Below are positions 1 through 12,256 of a stretch of 64,000 bases of DNA, piece by piece. Positions within the stretch are counted from its first letter, which is position 1, and each line of letters begins with the position of its first letter. A model generated the notes under the pieces. The model did no database searches. It saw only the letters and a program-made list of their open reading frames with translations, and had not been told where the DNA came from. This DNA comes from Drosophila pseudoobscura (Eukaryota; Arthropoda; Insecta; Diptera; Drosophilidae). The stretch lies in the NCBI RefSeq assembly GCF_009870125.1, contig NC_046679.1:2790001-2854000 (forward strand), in the 5' to 3' direction. The position numbers were made by a program, and so were the translations under genes.

Positions 1-2374
1 TTTAAAGGCCAAAGGGGTTAGCCAGTCGGGTCAACGTCAGTCAGCCAAGGCTAAGTCTACTTACACTGGGTCATGATGCCGATGCTGCTGCCGATGCTGG
101 CCATATTGCTGGGATTATGTGAACCAATATAGATAATTGCCTTTACAGAAAATGCATTTGAATATTCTTGCTGCCAGTCGAAGATAGCTTCATTCCCGCT
201 AACTATTATTTCCTTGGTTCAATTTAAGCTTTATTTGCAGTTTGATATGCTTAATATTTGCATAGAATTTATAAAACTAACAAAAGAAACCAGTATTTAC
301 AAATGGATGTAATGATGTTTATTATTATTGAATAATTAACTCAAAGAAACGTGAATTGAATGAGGCTTTATTTACAGATACACTTTATCAATTGTAAACG
401 AATTTGCTTTGTTTACTTAATCCTTTGTGTTATGCACTTATGAGAGATTTCTTTGACGTAATTATTAATTTGCATTCCATTTACTTGCAAATTAAATGTT
501 CGCCTTTACCTTTCCATAGTTTGTCTTTGACATTGTCCAGAAGGGCAGAAGCACATGAGGAATAAAGACAATAAATGCGAAACAATTTAACAGAAATTGA
601 AATCGCATCAAATGTTACTGTAGTTAAGTTTTAGGATTCGTTTTTGTGATTACAACTGCTCAAAACCCAAACTATAATTAAATTAAACAACTCCCAGAGA
701 CCCAGCACATGAGTAGTGTTAACCAATTAGCAGTTTTTTGCGAATCCTTTGCCAACGTTGAATCGAAATCCTTTTTTGCCAGAGAGGCCTTTGCGTTGTT
801 TAATCGCTTGTGTTTTATTTGAGCACATCCATTTTATTTTATGACAGAGGCCGCAGAGTATTGACAGTCTACACAGAGCGCCAAAGCCATAAATAACAGA
901 GAAAAAAAAACAGAAACGAAACAAACACACGGAGAAAAAAGGTGAACGAGGACGTATCCGAGTGACCCGCCTGGACAATGGCAATCAGTTGACGGTAGCT
1001 CCACGGGCCGGGCAGCTCCCTTCAATTATTTGCTTTTGACCCACAAAATGGACGGCGCGGCCGGCTCCTCTGATGCGTAAAGTGTGGCAACTGTTGGGGT
1101 TTTGTGTTGTTTTCTGCTGTTTTTGTTGTATCACACGTATAAAGCGCTGCCCAAAGCGAATAATCAGTGGTGCCACAGGAGGCGGGAAGGAGTGGTTTTA
1201 TTTTTTTTTTGTTTTTAATTAAACCCACAGTCACAGAGTCACAGAGCCGGCACTGGAGCGCTGCCTGCGGAGGAGGGATGCGATGCTCATAAAGTGGGCA
1301 GCCCTTGCTGCCACATTACGCATACGCCACATGGCTCGAAAGCGGAAATGGGGCCCCGGATAAAGTGGCAACTGCAACAAGGCAAATGTGCTGAACATTT
1401 TTGTGGCCGCCATAAAAGGGTACGCTGCCGGACTTGGCCTCGCACCCGGATACCTAACCAGATCTCATTCTAAAATGGCACGTTTTGTGCGTCAGTTCGT
1501 TAGTGTGAATGATGTGGAACAAGTGGAGGGAAAGGGGAGCTCTGGCGTGCCGGGACATGATGCTGTCTGTGGAGGAGGCGACGCTCAAAAATTTAATTAC
1601 TTTCACTTGTGCGAACTGTTTGTCTGCCAGTCAGCCGTAGACGGAGATGGAGACGGAGAGGGGCACGGGAGGGACGTGGGCGGGCAGCCTGGCAGCCGGA
1701 CAGCCGGACGGGCGGACAGACAAAGGCATTTAACGTAAATGTAATGAAATTGCAGACGGACTGGACTGCGCCTTGAACTGTTTGTGCTACGCACATTGGA
1801 TGGTTTCCGTTTCCATTTCCATTGCTGGCTCTACTTCTGGTCTCGACTACCCGGGCTGTTAGCACTTCATGTGGGTGGAAAATCCCCGCTTAGCCCGGGA
1901 CGAGACGGGCTCTTGCCTCAGTGCCGGCTTCGTGACGCATTATGCGGCAAGTTTTCTCGCCTGCTATGCTTCGCAGAGTGCATCGTCTTTTTATTGCTGC
2001 CACTTTTCATTCCCTTTTTCATTTTTAGAATTCCACTCGCAGTTCCCGCTCTCCAGTCCACGTTCATATTTGCTAGCCAGTGTTAGCGGGATTAAATGCC
2101 AACTGGGAGCGTATTTTGCTTGGGTGCCTTTTGCCCGGACCGACGCTAAACTCTGGCAACTTTGGCTTTATGCTCAGTCTGCGTCTCCCCTGCACGATGT
2201 GAATGTACAAATCAATCATACGCCATGTGGGGCGTGCGCGAGTGGCAGTGTTTTAAATTTAAATTTCATGTATGCACGGGTAACACGCCAGCAACGCATA
2301 CATATATGTATTTTTAATCCACAACGGAACGGAGCACACGTGCTCGCAATGCTGTACAGATTTTCCGATTGTAG

Positions 2375-2405
2375 ACACACGCACACACACACACACACAC
2401 ACACA
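2375..2405. repeat. (CA)n microsatellite
   Basis: A run of about 15 CA dinucleotides with one interruption, in the tok upstream region. It is a simple repeat and likely length-polymorphic. Confidence 0.95.
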
Positions 2406-3534
2406 GGCGGATGTATGTAAATATTTAAGCAATTCTAGAAATTTGTTTGACTGCAAATCAAATGTAAACAAGATATTCTTTCAAAGTCGACACGTTGCAA
2501 TTGCAGCAAAAACAAAGAGCCAAGAATAGAGAACAGAGAGCATTCTCAGGGGGGAGAGATGGGTTCAGAGAATCATTCTGAGAGGCAGAGATGGAATAAT
2601 AAAGATCTCAATGAGATGAAGTGTGTAACCCAAAGCCCAGAATGTGATGAGTATTCTGTTTGAAATGGTATTCTATGTGCTGGCTGAATGTTGCAAGGCA
2701 TTCATTTATGATGCATCACACAAGCTCACCACATCACTGATCCCCAGGCCAGGCGACGGCAGGGGTCTGACGGTTGCTCAAATTAATGCATTCTGATCTG
2801 TGACTCGACGTTCTGATTGCCTTCCTCATTGCCCCATTGCCCCTCAACCTGTTATTTTGTGGGTGTCTGGAAGCTGGGGGCTGCGCCCTGGCTGCTGCGC
2901 ACTGCCTGCTGGGTGTCTTGTCATCCCACATACGCAGCTCAATATTGAATTTCATAGTTGAACCCCAGCTTCCGCTTCCTGTTCCTTGCAGTGCAGTGCC
3001 AGTGCCACTGGCAGTCACAGTTTGGCTACGGTGCGTATGATTGACATTGATTGGAGCAAAGCAAAAGCAAACTGTGGTCTGGTGTTCCCTTTTTTTCCCC
3101 CGGTCTCTCCACGTGTCTGAGCGACTGTGCACAATGATTGCCATGCCTTGCTGCACTCCCAGGAACTAAATCAGAAAACGTTTGCTGCTTGATAAATATG
3201 TAATTTGCTATTTCCACAAAACAACACGCAGCTGAAAGGCAAACGGCCAAGGGCCAAGGGCAACAGTTCCAAAACCCACACGAAGAGCCAGCTCCCATGC
3301 ACACGGGGGCTAGTACAGTGAGGACAAAACTGCAGCAAAAATGAAATAGTGCTTTTGGGATTCTTGGAGCATGCTTCTTGTGTAATCCTGTAATAAATCT
3401 GAATACAGATATGTTGGGTTTCTATTAGAATTCGGATCTGTTTTCATTGCAGCACGTCAAACAGCGATTTACTCCAGTAACTCAACAGCTCTTTGACTCT
3501 CTCCAAGACAATCATTGTCTGCGAAGCAATTTCC

Positions 3535-3705
3535 ATGTCGCTCTTTCCCACAAATATTGTGGCATTGATACTCGCTCTTCATTTGGTCCCTTCTGATCAT
3601 TTCACAGCAGAGGCAGAGGACAATAACAAACAGTACAGCTCAGAATACACTGTGAATAATATAAGCATCCGACACACACAATCGGTTGATCAACTCAAAA
3701 GCTAA
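3535..3705 (+). CDS. Doubtful small secreted-peptide frame
   Basis: A 56-codon frame starts with a short N-region and a hydrophobic stretch (NIVALILALHLV), then a plausible small-residue cleavage region, and ends as a hydrophilic cysteine-free tail. That is the shape of a signal peptide plus a short secreted peptide. Against it, codon use is not GC3-biased as in the real genes here, no TATA or poly(A) signal is evident nearby, and I recognise no family. It could be a chance frame, or less likely the remnant of an upstream tok exon, although no phase-1 donor is visible. Confidence 0.18.
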   Translation: MSLFPTNIVALILALHLVPSDHFTAEAEDNNKQYSSEYTVNNISIRHTQSVDQLKS

Positions 3706-4017
3706 TCCATTCAATCTGCTTATCCGACAAATTGACTAAAAATCTTAATTTTCGATTTTGTTGCACTTTCCAAATGACCACCAAGGGGATCAGAAGTGTA
3801 ATTTCTTATCTTCCTGCACTGCCTGGCAGCTCAGTCGTTATTATTATTAGGATTCCAGTCTCAATGATTTTCTAGTGCAGCACAAATTCAATATTTTATC
3901 TGCGATTGCCCTCTGGGATCTCCAGTCAATTGGCATGCGTAGCTGGTGTCAGTAGTTTTATGGCTTGGTTTGGCTCTCCCCCAAGCACTGACCCAGTTTA
4001 GTTACAAGTTGGCCCAG

Positions 4018-4059
4018 CTCCACCTCCACCTCCACCTCCACCTGCAGCTCCACCTCCAG
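4018..4059. repeat. (CTCCAC)n hexamer repeat
   Basis: A short tandem array of CTCCAC-type hexamers interrupted by CTGCAG, in non-coding DNA upstream of tok. Confidence 0.9.
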
Positions 4060-5405
4060 CCCGTGTGGCAGTTGGAAGCTAAAAGATTATTGGTTGTGTG
4101 CGACAGCATTTGTGATAATCAAATTGCCAGCTACCACATCGGCATCTGCATCTCAGATGATCGGAGGAGGAGGAGCGGAAGGTGGAGGAGGCATTACGGC
4201 TCCGTCTGAGATGGCAACTGGCAAAAGGGGGCGGGGCGGAAGCAAGTGCACTGGGAATGGCAATGCCGGAATGTGGGACACGTTGAGCGGCCTTCAGAAG
4301 TCAAAAAGCGTGAACACTAACGCCGCCCTGTCATACCCTGGCCGGGTTGCCGGGTGGAGCCGGTATCCACTTGAGCAGACCTCACTGTGCCCGCCGTGTA
4401 AATACCAGTAGCACGAATGCAATTTTATTTTATTTTATTTATGTTTAAATTAAGCCCTGCTCTCGGGCCAGCAGCAGCCAGAAGCATCTGCACTCAGACG
4501 GTCTTCATAAGCAAATAGGTTTCTCTATCCGTAATTCGTATCTGTGTCAAAGTTTTGTTTGGGTTGAAAATGTTTTGGCAAATGCTAACTAAACATTGAT
4601 GTGTGTGTGTGTGTGCTGATAAAAAGAGCTTAGAGTGGCTGTCTATCCTCCGTCTACCTCCTTTAGCTGGACGGAAAGACTGCTGAAAGAGTCTCTGAAA
4701 TTCGGTCTTAATCTAGTGCCCTTTTAATTTGTATCTCTTTTAATTCCGTGTTTTTTTTTTCATTTTTTGCAATGTGCAAACGCACTTAATTAATTTTGTT
4801 TAACATGTCGGAGGCAGGCAGGGCAACAGTTTCATATTTTGCTTGTTAACTGTTATCGTAGCTGCCGGCCAATGGACACATGTGGGCCCTGCAACACACT
4901 GGACTCAGACAAACAGGCACACCCGCACACTTGTAATTCCCGCTTCCCGTCATATTCGCATTCACATTGCGTATACGCCGCGTGGAATGAGCTCGTTTGG
5001 GCAAACAAAAGCATCACTTGGTCAGTTGTTCGCCTGTCCACCGATGCACTGATTAAATGGAAATGCAGACCATGTCTATCCAGCCGCCCGGCGAAATAAC
5101 TGTCAGAGTCACTCCCTGCTCGGGCCCGCTGTCAGGGTAAATTATAAATTGCCAGTAAGGAGCATCGTCCTGGCGTCGGGCTAACTAACCAACCAACCAA
5201 CAGCCAACCAACTGAATTCGACTGAGTGCCCCAGCAGCCCCATGAAATTTCAATTAAAGTAAAAATGTATGCGCTTTTCGCCTTGCTGCTTATAATTAAA
5301 AACGATTTGCAATTTATGGAAGCTGCGTTAAAGTAGCCGGATAAAATAGTAATTCCCTTTATTTAAAGCGGACTTTCACGAATATGCTTATCTGTGTCGC
5401 TGCAG

Positions 5406-8400
5406 GTGGTTTCATGGGTGACATCGCCCTGCCCGACGGAGACTCGGGTCCTGTGGTGGCCCATACACCCATCGACGACGAGGAACAGGAGCGGGAGGAG
5501 GTGGAGCAGCTGCTGGCCGATGCACCCGATCCCGGAAGGCCAGATCCACTCCCAGTCAAGTACAATGCCACCTTTCAGTTGGATCTGGAGAAGCTCAAGC
5601 AGGAGGTCTATCACGAGGGTCTGCAGGTGGAGGAGGAGGGACTCACCGACATCATACGCAAAAAGACCAAGCTCCCGAGCATGGGTCCGGTGAACCTAAC
5701 GGCAGGACAGGGCCAGACACAGGTTAGTACCGGCATAACTAATATTTTGCAGGTGATTTACTCATCGAGTCCCATCGCCCCTCTCCCCGAGCAGAGTGCC
5801 AATGAACCGGTGAAGCCCGGGTCGGAGTCCCCCTCCGATTTTGCCCAGCCCGGCAGCTACAAGAACGAGGTCATCTCGCCGGCCGAGACCCAACGACACA
5901 GCACTGGCCTGAAGCCAGCCAGACTGACGCTGGCCGAGATGAGCCTGAAGGGCACCAACAAGACGACACAGACAGCCTTGCATCGCAATGTGGATGCCCG
6001 CAAGATTCAGTCGGACAACAAGGACATCGAAGTCGATTCGGGTAACAATTTTGTGGCCGAGCGGCGCCAGACCCACATTCTGCCCACCTCCCTGCCCGAG
6101 CAGCGCTCGACGCTGCCCAATGTCTACAGCAATGCGGGAGGCAATGGCATGCAGCTGGACGATGAGGTGGACTTCCTGCATGCCCGCGGCGTGGTCCGAC
6201 GGCGGCACAGACGAGGACCCAAGCAGCGGTAAGTAGGAACAGCTCGAGGAGATTCCCTAGATCCTATCCATTCCATCTCCCCGACCACAGTCGCACCAGT
6301 CATCACTCTGAATACGAAACGAAAGTGCAGCGTTTGCGCGACGAACTGAACCGGCCACTGGGCAAGGGACACCATCGGCAGCGGCAGCAGCAGCAGCATC
6401 ACCACCAGAGTCATCATCATAAGAAGCACCGTTCGCATCGTCAGCACCGCCGACGAGGCCAGACGCCTCCTCAAAACGTGCATCGTTCGCTGCCAGGATT
6501 TAATCAATCGGCACAGGCAGTGATTCCCAAGGCTGCTGCAGACGGGCAGCAGCAGTCGCCGCTTGAAATGGATTTACCAAAAGCGGAGTAAGTTTTGAAT
6601 CCCTGCCTTTGCCATGGCAGCCACTGCCACTGCCACCGCCACATCCGTTTCCGTTGCCATTTCCTGGCCCACTGTAAATTGCTGGCCATTTTCATTCAGG
6701 CGTTTTTTTTCGGCGTAAACTTTAAACAAACAGCAGCCATTTTGGCAACTCCCACACAACCACACCCACACCCACAAAGCCGGGCTGTGCTCACTGTGTG
6801 TGCGTGTGTTAGTGCATGTGAAAAGTTATGAATTTTAATAGAAATTCGCGCGGCAGAAGTTGAGTACAGAAACAACAGGGAAAAATGCATGGAAAACTGT
6901 TGGCAATTAAAATTACGCATACGCCACGTGAAAACTTTTGCCAGCCCAACTATAACGTCTATCTTCCGCTCTGTCTCTCCATCACCATCATTCATCAGCT
7001 CATTCAGCCAGAAGGATGAGGGGGAGGAGGAGCTGCAGCAACGGCATCGCGTTGCCCGTGCTGTCACCGCAAAAAAGGAACGCATCTGGGACTACGGCGT
7101 GATTCCGTATGAGATCGATGGCAACTTCAGCGGCCTGCACAAGGCCCTCTTCAAGCAGGCCATGCGGCACTGGGAGAACTCCACGTGCATCAAGTTCGTG
7201 GAACGCAACCCGGAGATACATCCCAACTATATAGTTTTTACTGTGCGCAGCTGCGGGTGAGTTTTTCGGGGATCTATCTGTCGCACATGGAGACACAGAG
7301 TGAGCAATCCTTTCCGGGCTTTTGCAGCTGCTGCTCGTTTGTGGGAAAACGCGGCAATGGCGCCCAGGCCATCTCCATTGGCAGGAACTGCGACAAGTTC
7401 GGCATTGTGGTGCACGAACTGGGTCATGTGGTGGGCTTCTGGCACGAGCACACTCGGCCCGACAGGGAGAAGCATGTGGTGATCGAGCACAACAACATAA
7501 TGAAGGGTCAGGACTATAATTTCAATATGCTATCACCGGACGAAGTGGACTCCCTGGGCATGGCCTATGACTACGATTCCATCATGCACTATGCCAGGAA
7601 CACCTTCTCGAAGGGCATCTATCTGGACACCATTCTGCCCATCGAGATGAAGGGTCGCAAGCGGCCCGAGATCGGTCAGCGGCTGCGACTCAGCCAGGGC
7701 GACATTTCGCAGGCAAATCTGCTCTACAGATGCCCCAAATGCGGTCGCACCTTCCAGGAGAGCACGGGAATCTTTGCTACCCCCGCCTACTACACGGCCG
7801 GAGCACTGACCAACGAGACGGAGCACTGCGAGTGGCGGATAACGGCCACGCACGGAGAACGCGTGGTCCTCAAGCTGGAGAATATGGTAAGATAATCTTT
7901 GCATACACCATGAGGGGGAGAAACTATCTCCTGTCTTTGCCCCCCTAGAACATCTTCAAGTCGAACAACTGCGAAACGGACTACCTGGAGATTCGAGATG
8001 GCTACTATGTCAAGTCCCCACTCATCGGTCGCTTCTGTGGCAAGGTGGCCAACGATGTCATTCGCACCGTTTCCAGTCGCATGCTGCTCACCTATGTCAA
8101 CTCCCACCGCAGCGAGGGCTATCGGGGCTTCAAGGCAGAGTTTGATGGTGAGTAGGGGACAGCTAATGGAGCACACTCCGAACCAACTGATGACACTTGT
8201 TGTGACGTTGCTCTAGTTGTGTGCGGCGGCGAGTTGTCGGTGGACGACGCCGAGGGGCGACTGGAGTCGCCCAACTATCCGCTGGACTATCTGCCCAACA
8301 AGGAATGCGTGTGGAAAATCACCGTGCCCAAGGGCTATCAAGTGGCGCTGAAATTCCAGTCGTTCGAGGTGGAGAACCACGACAGCTGTGTCTACGACTA

Positions 8401-10476
8401 TGTGGAGGTCCGCGATGGTCCTGCACAAGATTCGCAACTAATTGGCGTTTTCTGTGGCTACAAGCCGCCGCCAAACATGAAGTAAGTGCCCTCGTCCATC
8501 CACCCTTGTTCTCTACTCTCTTCTGGCTGGCATTAAGCTAGCTCCATCGCCGTTCCATTGAAACCAACTTTGCTTTGTTCGGCGTCGCTTTCAGGTCAAG
8601 TGGCAATTCGATGTACGTGAAATTCGTGTCGGACACATCGGTGCAGAAGGCGGGCTTCTCGGCCGTGTTCATGAAGGAGGTGGACGAGTGCGAGACACAG
8701 AACCATGGATGCGAGCACGAGTGCATCAACACGCTGGGAGGCTACGAGTGCGGCTGCCACATCGGGTACGAGCTGCACAGCGACAAGAAGCACTGCGAAG
8801 GTGGGTACTATCCTGCCGGTTCTAGACAGTCATTGTCATCGGGCTGTCCCATAATGACCTTATCTGCATTCCGCTGCTTTTCCTCTTCATTCCAGATGCC
8901 TGCGGCGGTGTCATCGACTATCCGAACGGAACCATCAACTCGCCCTCCTTCCCCGAAATGTACCCCATACTGAAAGAGTGTGTCTGGGAAATAGTGGCGC
9001 CGCCAAAGCACAAAATCTCGCTCAATTTCACCCACTTCGACCTGGAGGGAACAGCGGCCCAGCAGTCCGACTGCGGATATGATTCGGTGACTATCTACTC
9101 GAAGTTCACCGACAATCGCGTGAAGCGCATTGGCACCTACTGCGGGAGTGCCATCCCGCCCACGGCCACCTCCGACAGCAATGCGCTGCGCGTGGAATTC
9201 CATTCGGACAAGTCCATACAGCGGTCCGGCTTTGCCGCCGTGTTCTTCACGGACATCGACGAGTGTGCCGTGAACAACGGGGGGTGCCAGCACGAGTGCC
9301 GGAACACCATTGGCTCCTACATTTGCCTCTGCCACAACGGATACTCGCTGCACGAGAACGGACACGACTGCAAGGAGGGGGAGTGCAAGTACGAGATATC
9401 CGCCTCCTTCGGCACCATCTACAGCCCCAACTATCCGGACTCGTATCCCCCCAACGCGGACTGTGTGTGGCACTTTATAACCACGCCGGGGCATCGCATC
9501 AAGCTGATATTCAACGAGTTCAACATTGAGTCGCATCAGGTGGGTGCAGCATTTCTGCCAACGGAGAGGATCCGACTAATTGGAATGCACTTTCAGGAAT
9601 GCACCTACGACAACGTGGCCATCTACGATGGGGAGTCGGAGGCCAGCTCGGTGCTGGGACGCTTCTGCGGCGACAAGATACCCTTCCCCATCTCTTCCAC
9701 CACCAACCAGATGTACATGGTCCTCAAGACGGACAAGAACAAGCAACTGAATGGCTTCATGGCCCTCCACTCGACTTGTAAGTGGGATCACTGCAGCTGT
9801 ATCTGTATCTGCTACAAGGATTATGTCATCTTTTTGTCTCTTCTTCAGCTTGTGGAGGCTTCCTGCGCGCCACCACCCATGTCCAGCAGTTCTACTCCCA
9901 TGCCCGCTTCGGCAACCAGGACTACGACGACAACATGGACTGCGAGTGGACCATTGAGACGCCGCCCAACAGCAATGTTCAGCTGATCTTCCTCACCTTT
10001 GACATTGAGAGCAGCGAGAACTGCACCTACGACTATGTGCAGGTCTTCTCGAACATGGAGGACACCAGCGGACCCATGTACGGACAGTACTGCGGCAGTG
10101 TGGTAGGTTCAACTGGTCCAATCTAAAGGGAATACGGTTATATATTTAATGAATTTTGATTTCATAGCTGCCCCAGGACATCATATCCATGACAAACTCG
10201 CTGCTGGTGCGCTTCAAGACGGACAGTTCGGTGCCCATGAAGGGTTTCTCCGCCTCGTACGTAGCCGTCGATCCGTTCGACAACAGCGACGAGGATGTGG
10301 AGAACTCGTACAGCTCCGAGATGGTCACCCCCTTTCCCGGCTCCCTCAAATCCATCTACATCGAGGACACCGAGGAGACTGACGAGTACGGCGACTTGAG
10401 TGGAAACCAGCTAGTGGTGCTTAACGGTCGTGGTCGCTACAGTCTGCCCACTCGGTACTATCCCTTCGCCACCTAG
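5406..10476 (+). CDS. tok: Tolkin (tolloid-related) metalloprotease, 5'-incomplete
   Basis: A secreted BMP1/tolloid-class zinc metalloprotease. In flies the family cleaves Sog-type BMP antagonists, and tok is needed for motor-axon guidance and larval viability. Exons inferred from splice sites: 5406-6228, 6291-6587, 6999 (or 7008)-7256, 7328-7886, 7949-8147, 8217-8481, 8595-8800, 8896-9539, 9597-9777, 9849-10102, 10168-10476. This gives at least 1330 codons. The first exon starts mid-codon, so the signal peptide is missing. A long prodomain has a Gln/His/Arg-rich exon with furin-like basic clusters. The astacin domain starts near [11 protein letters not shown] and has the zinc motif [11 protein letters not shown] and the Met-turn SIMHY. 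Then follow CUB1, CUB2, EGF ([12 protein letters not shown]), CUB3, EGF ([12 protein letters not shown]), CUB4, CUB5 and a short acidic tail. tld lies downstream in the same orientation. The exon-3 acceptor is ambiguous: both choices keep the frame. Confidence 0.95.
5723..5752 (+). other. 30-nt intron-like segment inside tok coding exon
   Basis: The segment begins GTTAGT after CAG, contains AACTAAT (a good branch-point match) and ends TTTTGCAG before GTG. It is 30 nt long, a multiple of three without a stop, and about 37% GC, inside coding sequence that is clearly GC-richer. It therefore has all the marks of an intron but is shorter than usual fly introns, and translation through it is open. 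It is either ordinary coding sequence, a retained and exonised former intron, or a very short functional intron. Confidence 0.4.
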
Positions 10477-12256
10477 ACGCGCTCTGGCACGCACTCGACG
10501 CGCTAAAATTCATGACAATATATCAAAACGGAATTTATTTAACAAATTTAGGCATATCGTCGCGATCCTGAAGCAAGATTCCTTAGATCTTCCTTTCTCT
10601 TTGTCAGTCTTGTCAGCCCGCCCCTCCCCACGAAGCATAACCATGACCCACGACACAGTGCTAGTTTTTAGGTAATCCAAACAGGTTAGGTTCTAGCATG
10701 CCAGGCATATCGCAGTGAAGTGCAAAGTTCAAAAATCTTGAAACCTATCATAAGAAATTAAGTCGAACTTATCTTAACTTGAACCTCCCTCCCTAGGCGG
10801 AGTGGATGTATCCCTAACTAAATTGAGGATCGATGTCGATTGGCTTAATCTTCTCTAAATTGGAGAATTGCTTCGATTCTTCGGATTCTTTCTCTAGTGA
10901 TCTTTCAACTGAATGTGCAGTTCTCGTTTGCATTTTCAGAGCATTTCTATATCTTCTATATCTGGTATATTTTCATTGTGCCATAGACTCTAGGGGTTTT
11001 TTCTTTACCTTAGCTCTGCAGACGGTTCTGTTTGGCATCTTAGCATAAGTTTAACCGATGGCCAATGTCAAAGCCCAAATGGAAATTAGGCTAGAACACA
11101 CACACACAAACACTTACGTACACACACACATATCTTCGGAAGCACCGAACGTGGATGCCCTTGTAGATAGATTTAAAATATGTATTCCTATTGCAGCTCG
11201 ACGATTTAGTGTTCCGATTCGGTGGCTTTATTTCGTAGTACTTACTCGTATCATTATGGTTCTGCAGGGGCATAGAGAACTTTACACCTACGATCACACA
11301 CACACATATGTACAACTCTCTGATATTTGACTCAATTTACTACGTAATTAAATCTATATATATATACAAATACATAATATAAATTCGTATAATATAATTA
11401 CATAGTAACTATGTTTTAAAACCAACATAAAAATGCGTTTGAGATTAAACTTCCCTGAAGAAGGTTCCTCAGCTCAACAGATATATGGTATTTTATGGCT
11501 GCGTTTCCACCTTGTCTTTGCTGTAGGGGCGCCACGAAGATTGAATAGCATTTATTGGTGGAATTACCGAGAAAAGTTTCGTTCATGCGTTTCGGATTTA
11601 TGATCGCCTCATTAATGACCTGCCCTAAAATGCCCGACACACAACACCTGATCCAGAGCCAAAGCCGGCCACAGGTAGGCAGATGGAAAAGAGCCACAGC
11701 CACAGCCTCAGCCTCAGTCAGAGCCAGCAAGCCAGAGCCAAAAGAGGGACCGGGAGAGGACCGAATACCAGAGCGAGACAATGTCAAGGTGTAGGGATAC
11801 CCAAATCAAAACCCATTGAATGCTAACAATCAAGAGAACAGGCAGACAATGGACAATGGACAACCTGAGTTGCCGATGCGGAGGAGTTTCTGTTGCCTCG
11901 GACTCGATCGCGGTCTCGGACTCTGTATCTGCCTCTTCAGGTTTTGCTCGGTCGTCGGGCCTCTGTATGTAGTGGTCATGTTCTTGTCGATGAAGACGAC
12001 AGATCAGGATCGCGTTTTGTTGCCTCTCTCTCTCTCTCTCTGTCTCTCCTTGGAAGCCCTCTCTATCTCCCTCTATCTCTCTTACCTGCCTAATCCGTGG
12101 AGCGCGAGCCCGTGTCTGAGAAATAAAATTCGAATATCATCGCTTCCAGTATTTAGTTAGATTTTTGAGCTGGCTTGAGGCGGTCGTCCGAATCGAATTC
12201 AAGGAGAACGAGTGAAAGAGTCAACGATCCTCAGAAAAATTCCTCAAGGGTCAAGA
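10477..12256 (+). other. tok 3'UTR and tld promoter/5'UTR
   Basis: This 1.8-kb spacer separates the tok stop from the tld start. It has no convincing coding frame. It contains CA-rich microsatellites (about 11096-11132 and 11295-11308), an AT-rich tract near 11340-11420, and a CTCT-rich, GAGA-like tract (12027-12083) close to tld. No canonical AATAAA follows tok closely, and I cannot place either the tok end or the tld start site precisely. Confidence 0.7.
12027..12083. promoter_or_regulatory. CT-rich (GAGA-type) tract upstream of tld
   Basis: Dense CTCTCT repeats about 170-230 bp before the tld start codon read as GAGAG on the minus strand. GAGA-factor sites are common in developmental Drosophila promoters. 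The role here is inferred from position only. Confidence 0.35.

Larger units (their letters stand above)
1..5405. other. Non-coding 5' flank or first intron of tok
   Basis: No exon can be supported here. The sequence is AT-rich with scattered homopolymers, a CA microsatellite (2375-2405) and a CTCCAC hexamer run (4018-4059). The first tok exon seen begins at 5406 in mid-codon, so tok must have coding sequence further upstream, here or left of the window. I found no convincing signal-peptide exon with a phase-1 donor to join it. The only leader-like frame (3535-3705) has its own stop and is listed separately. Confidence 0.6.
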
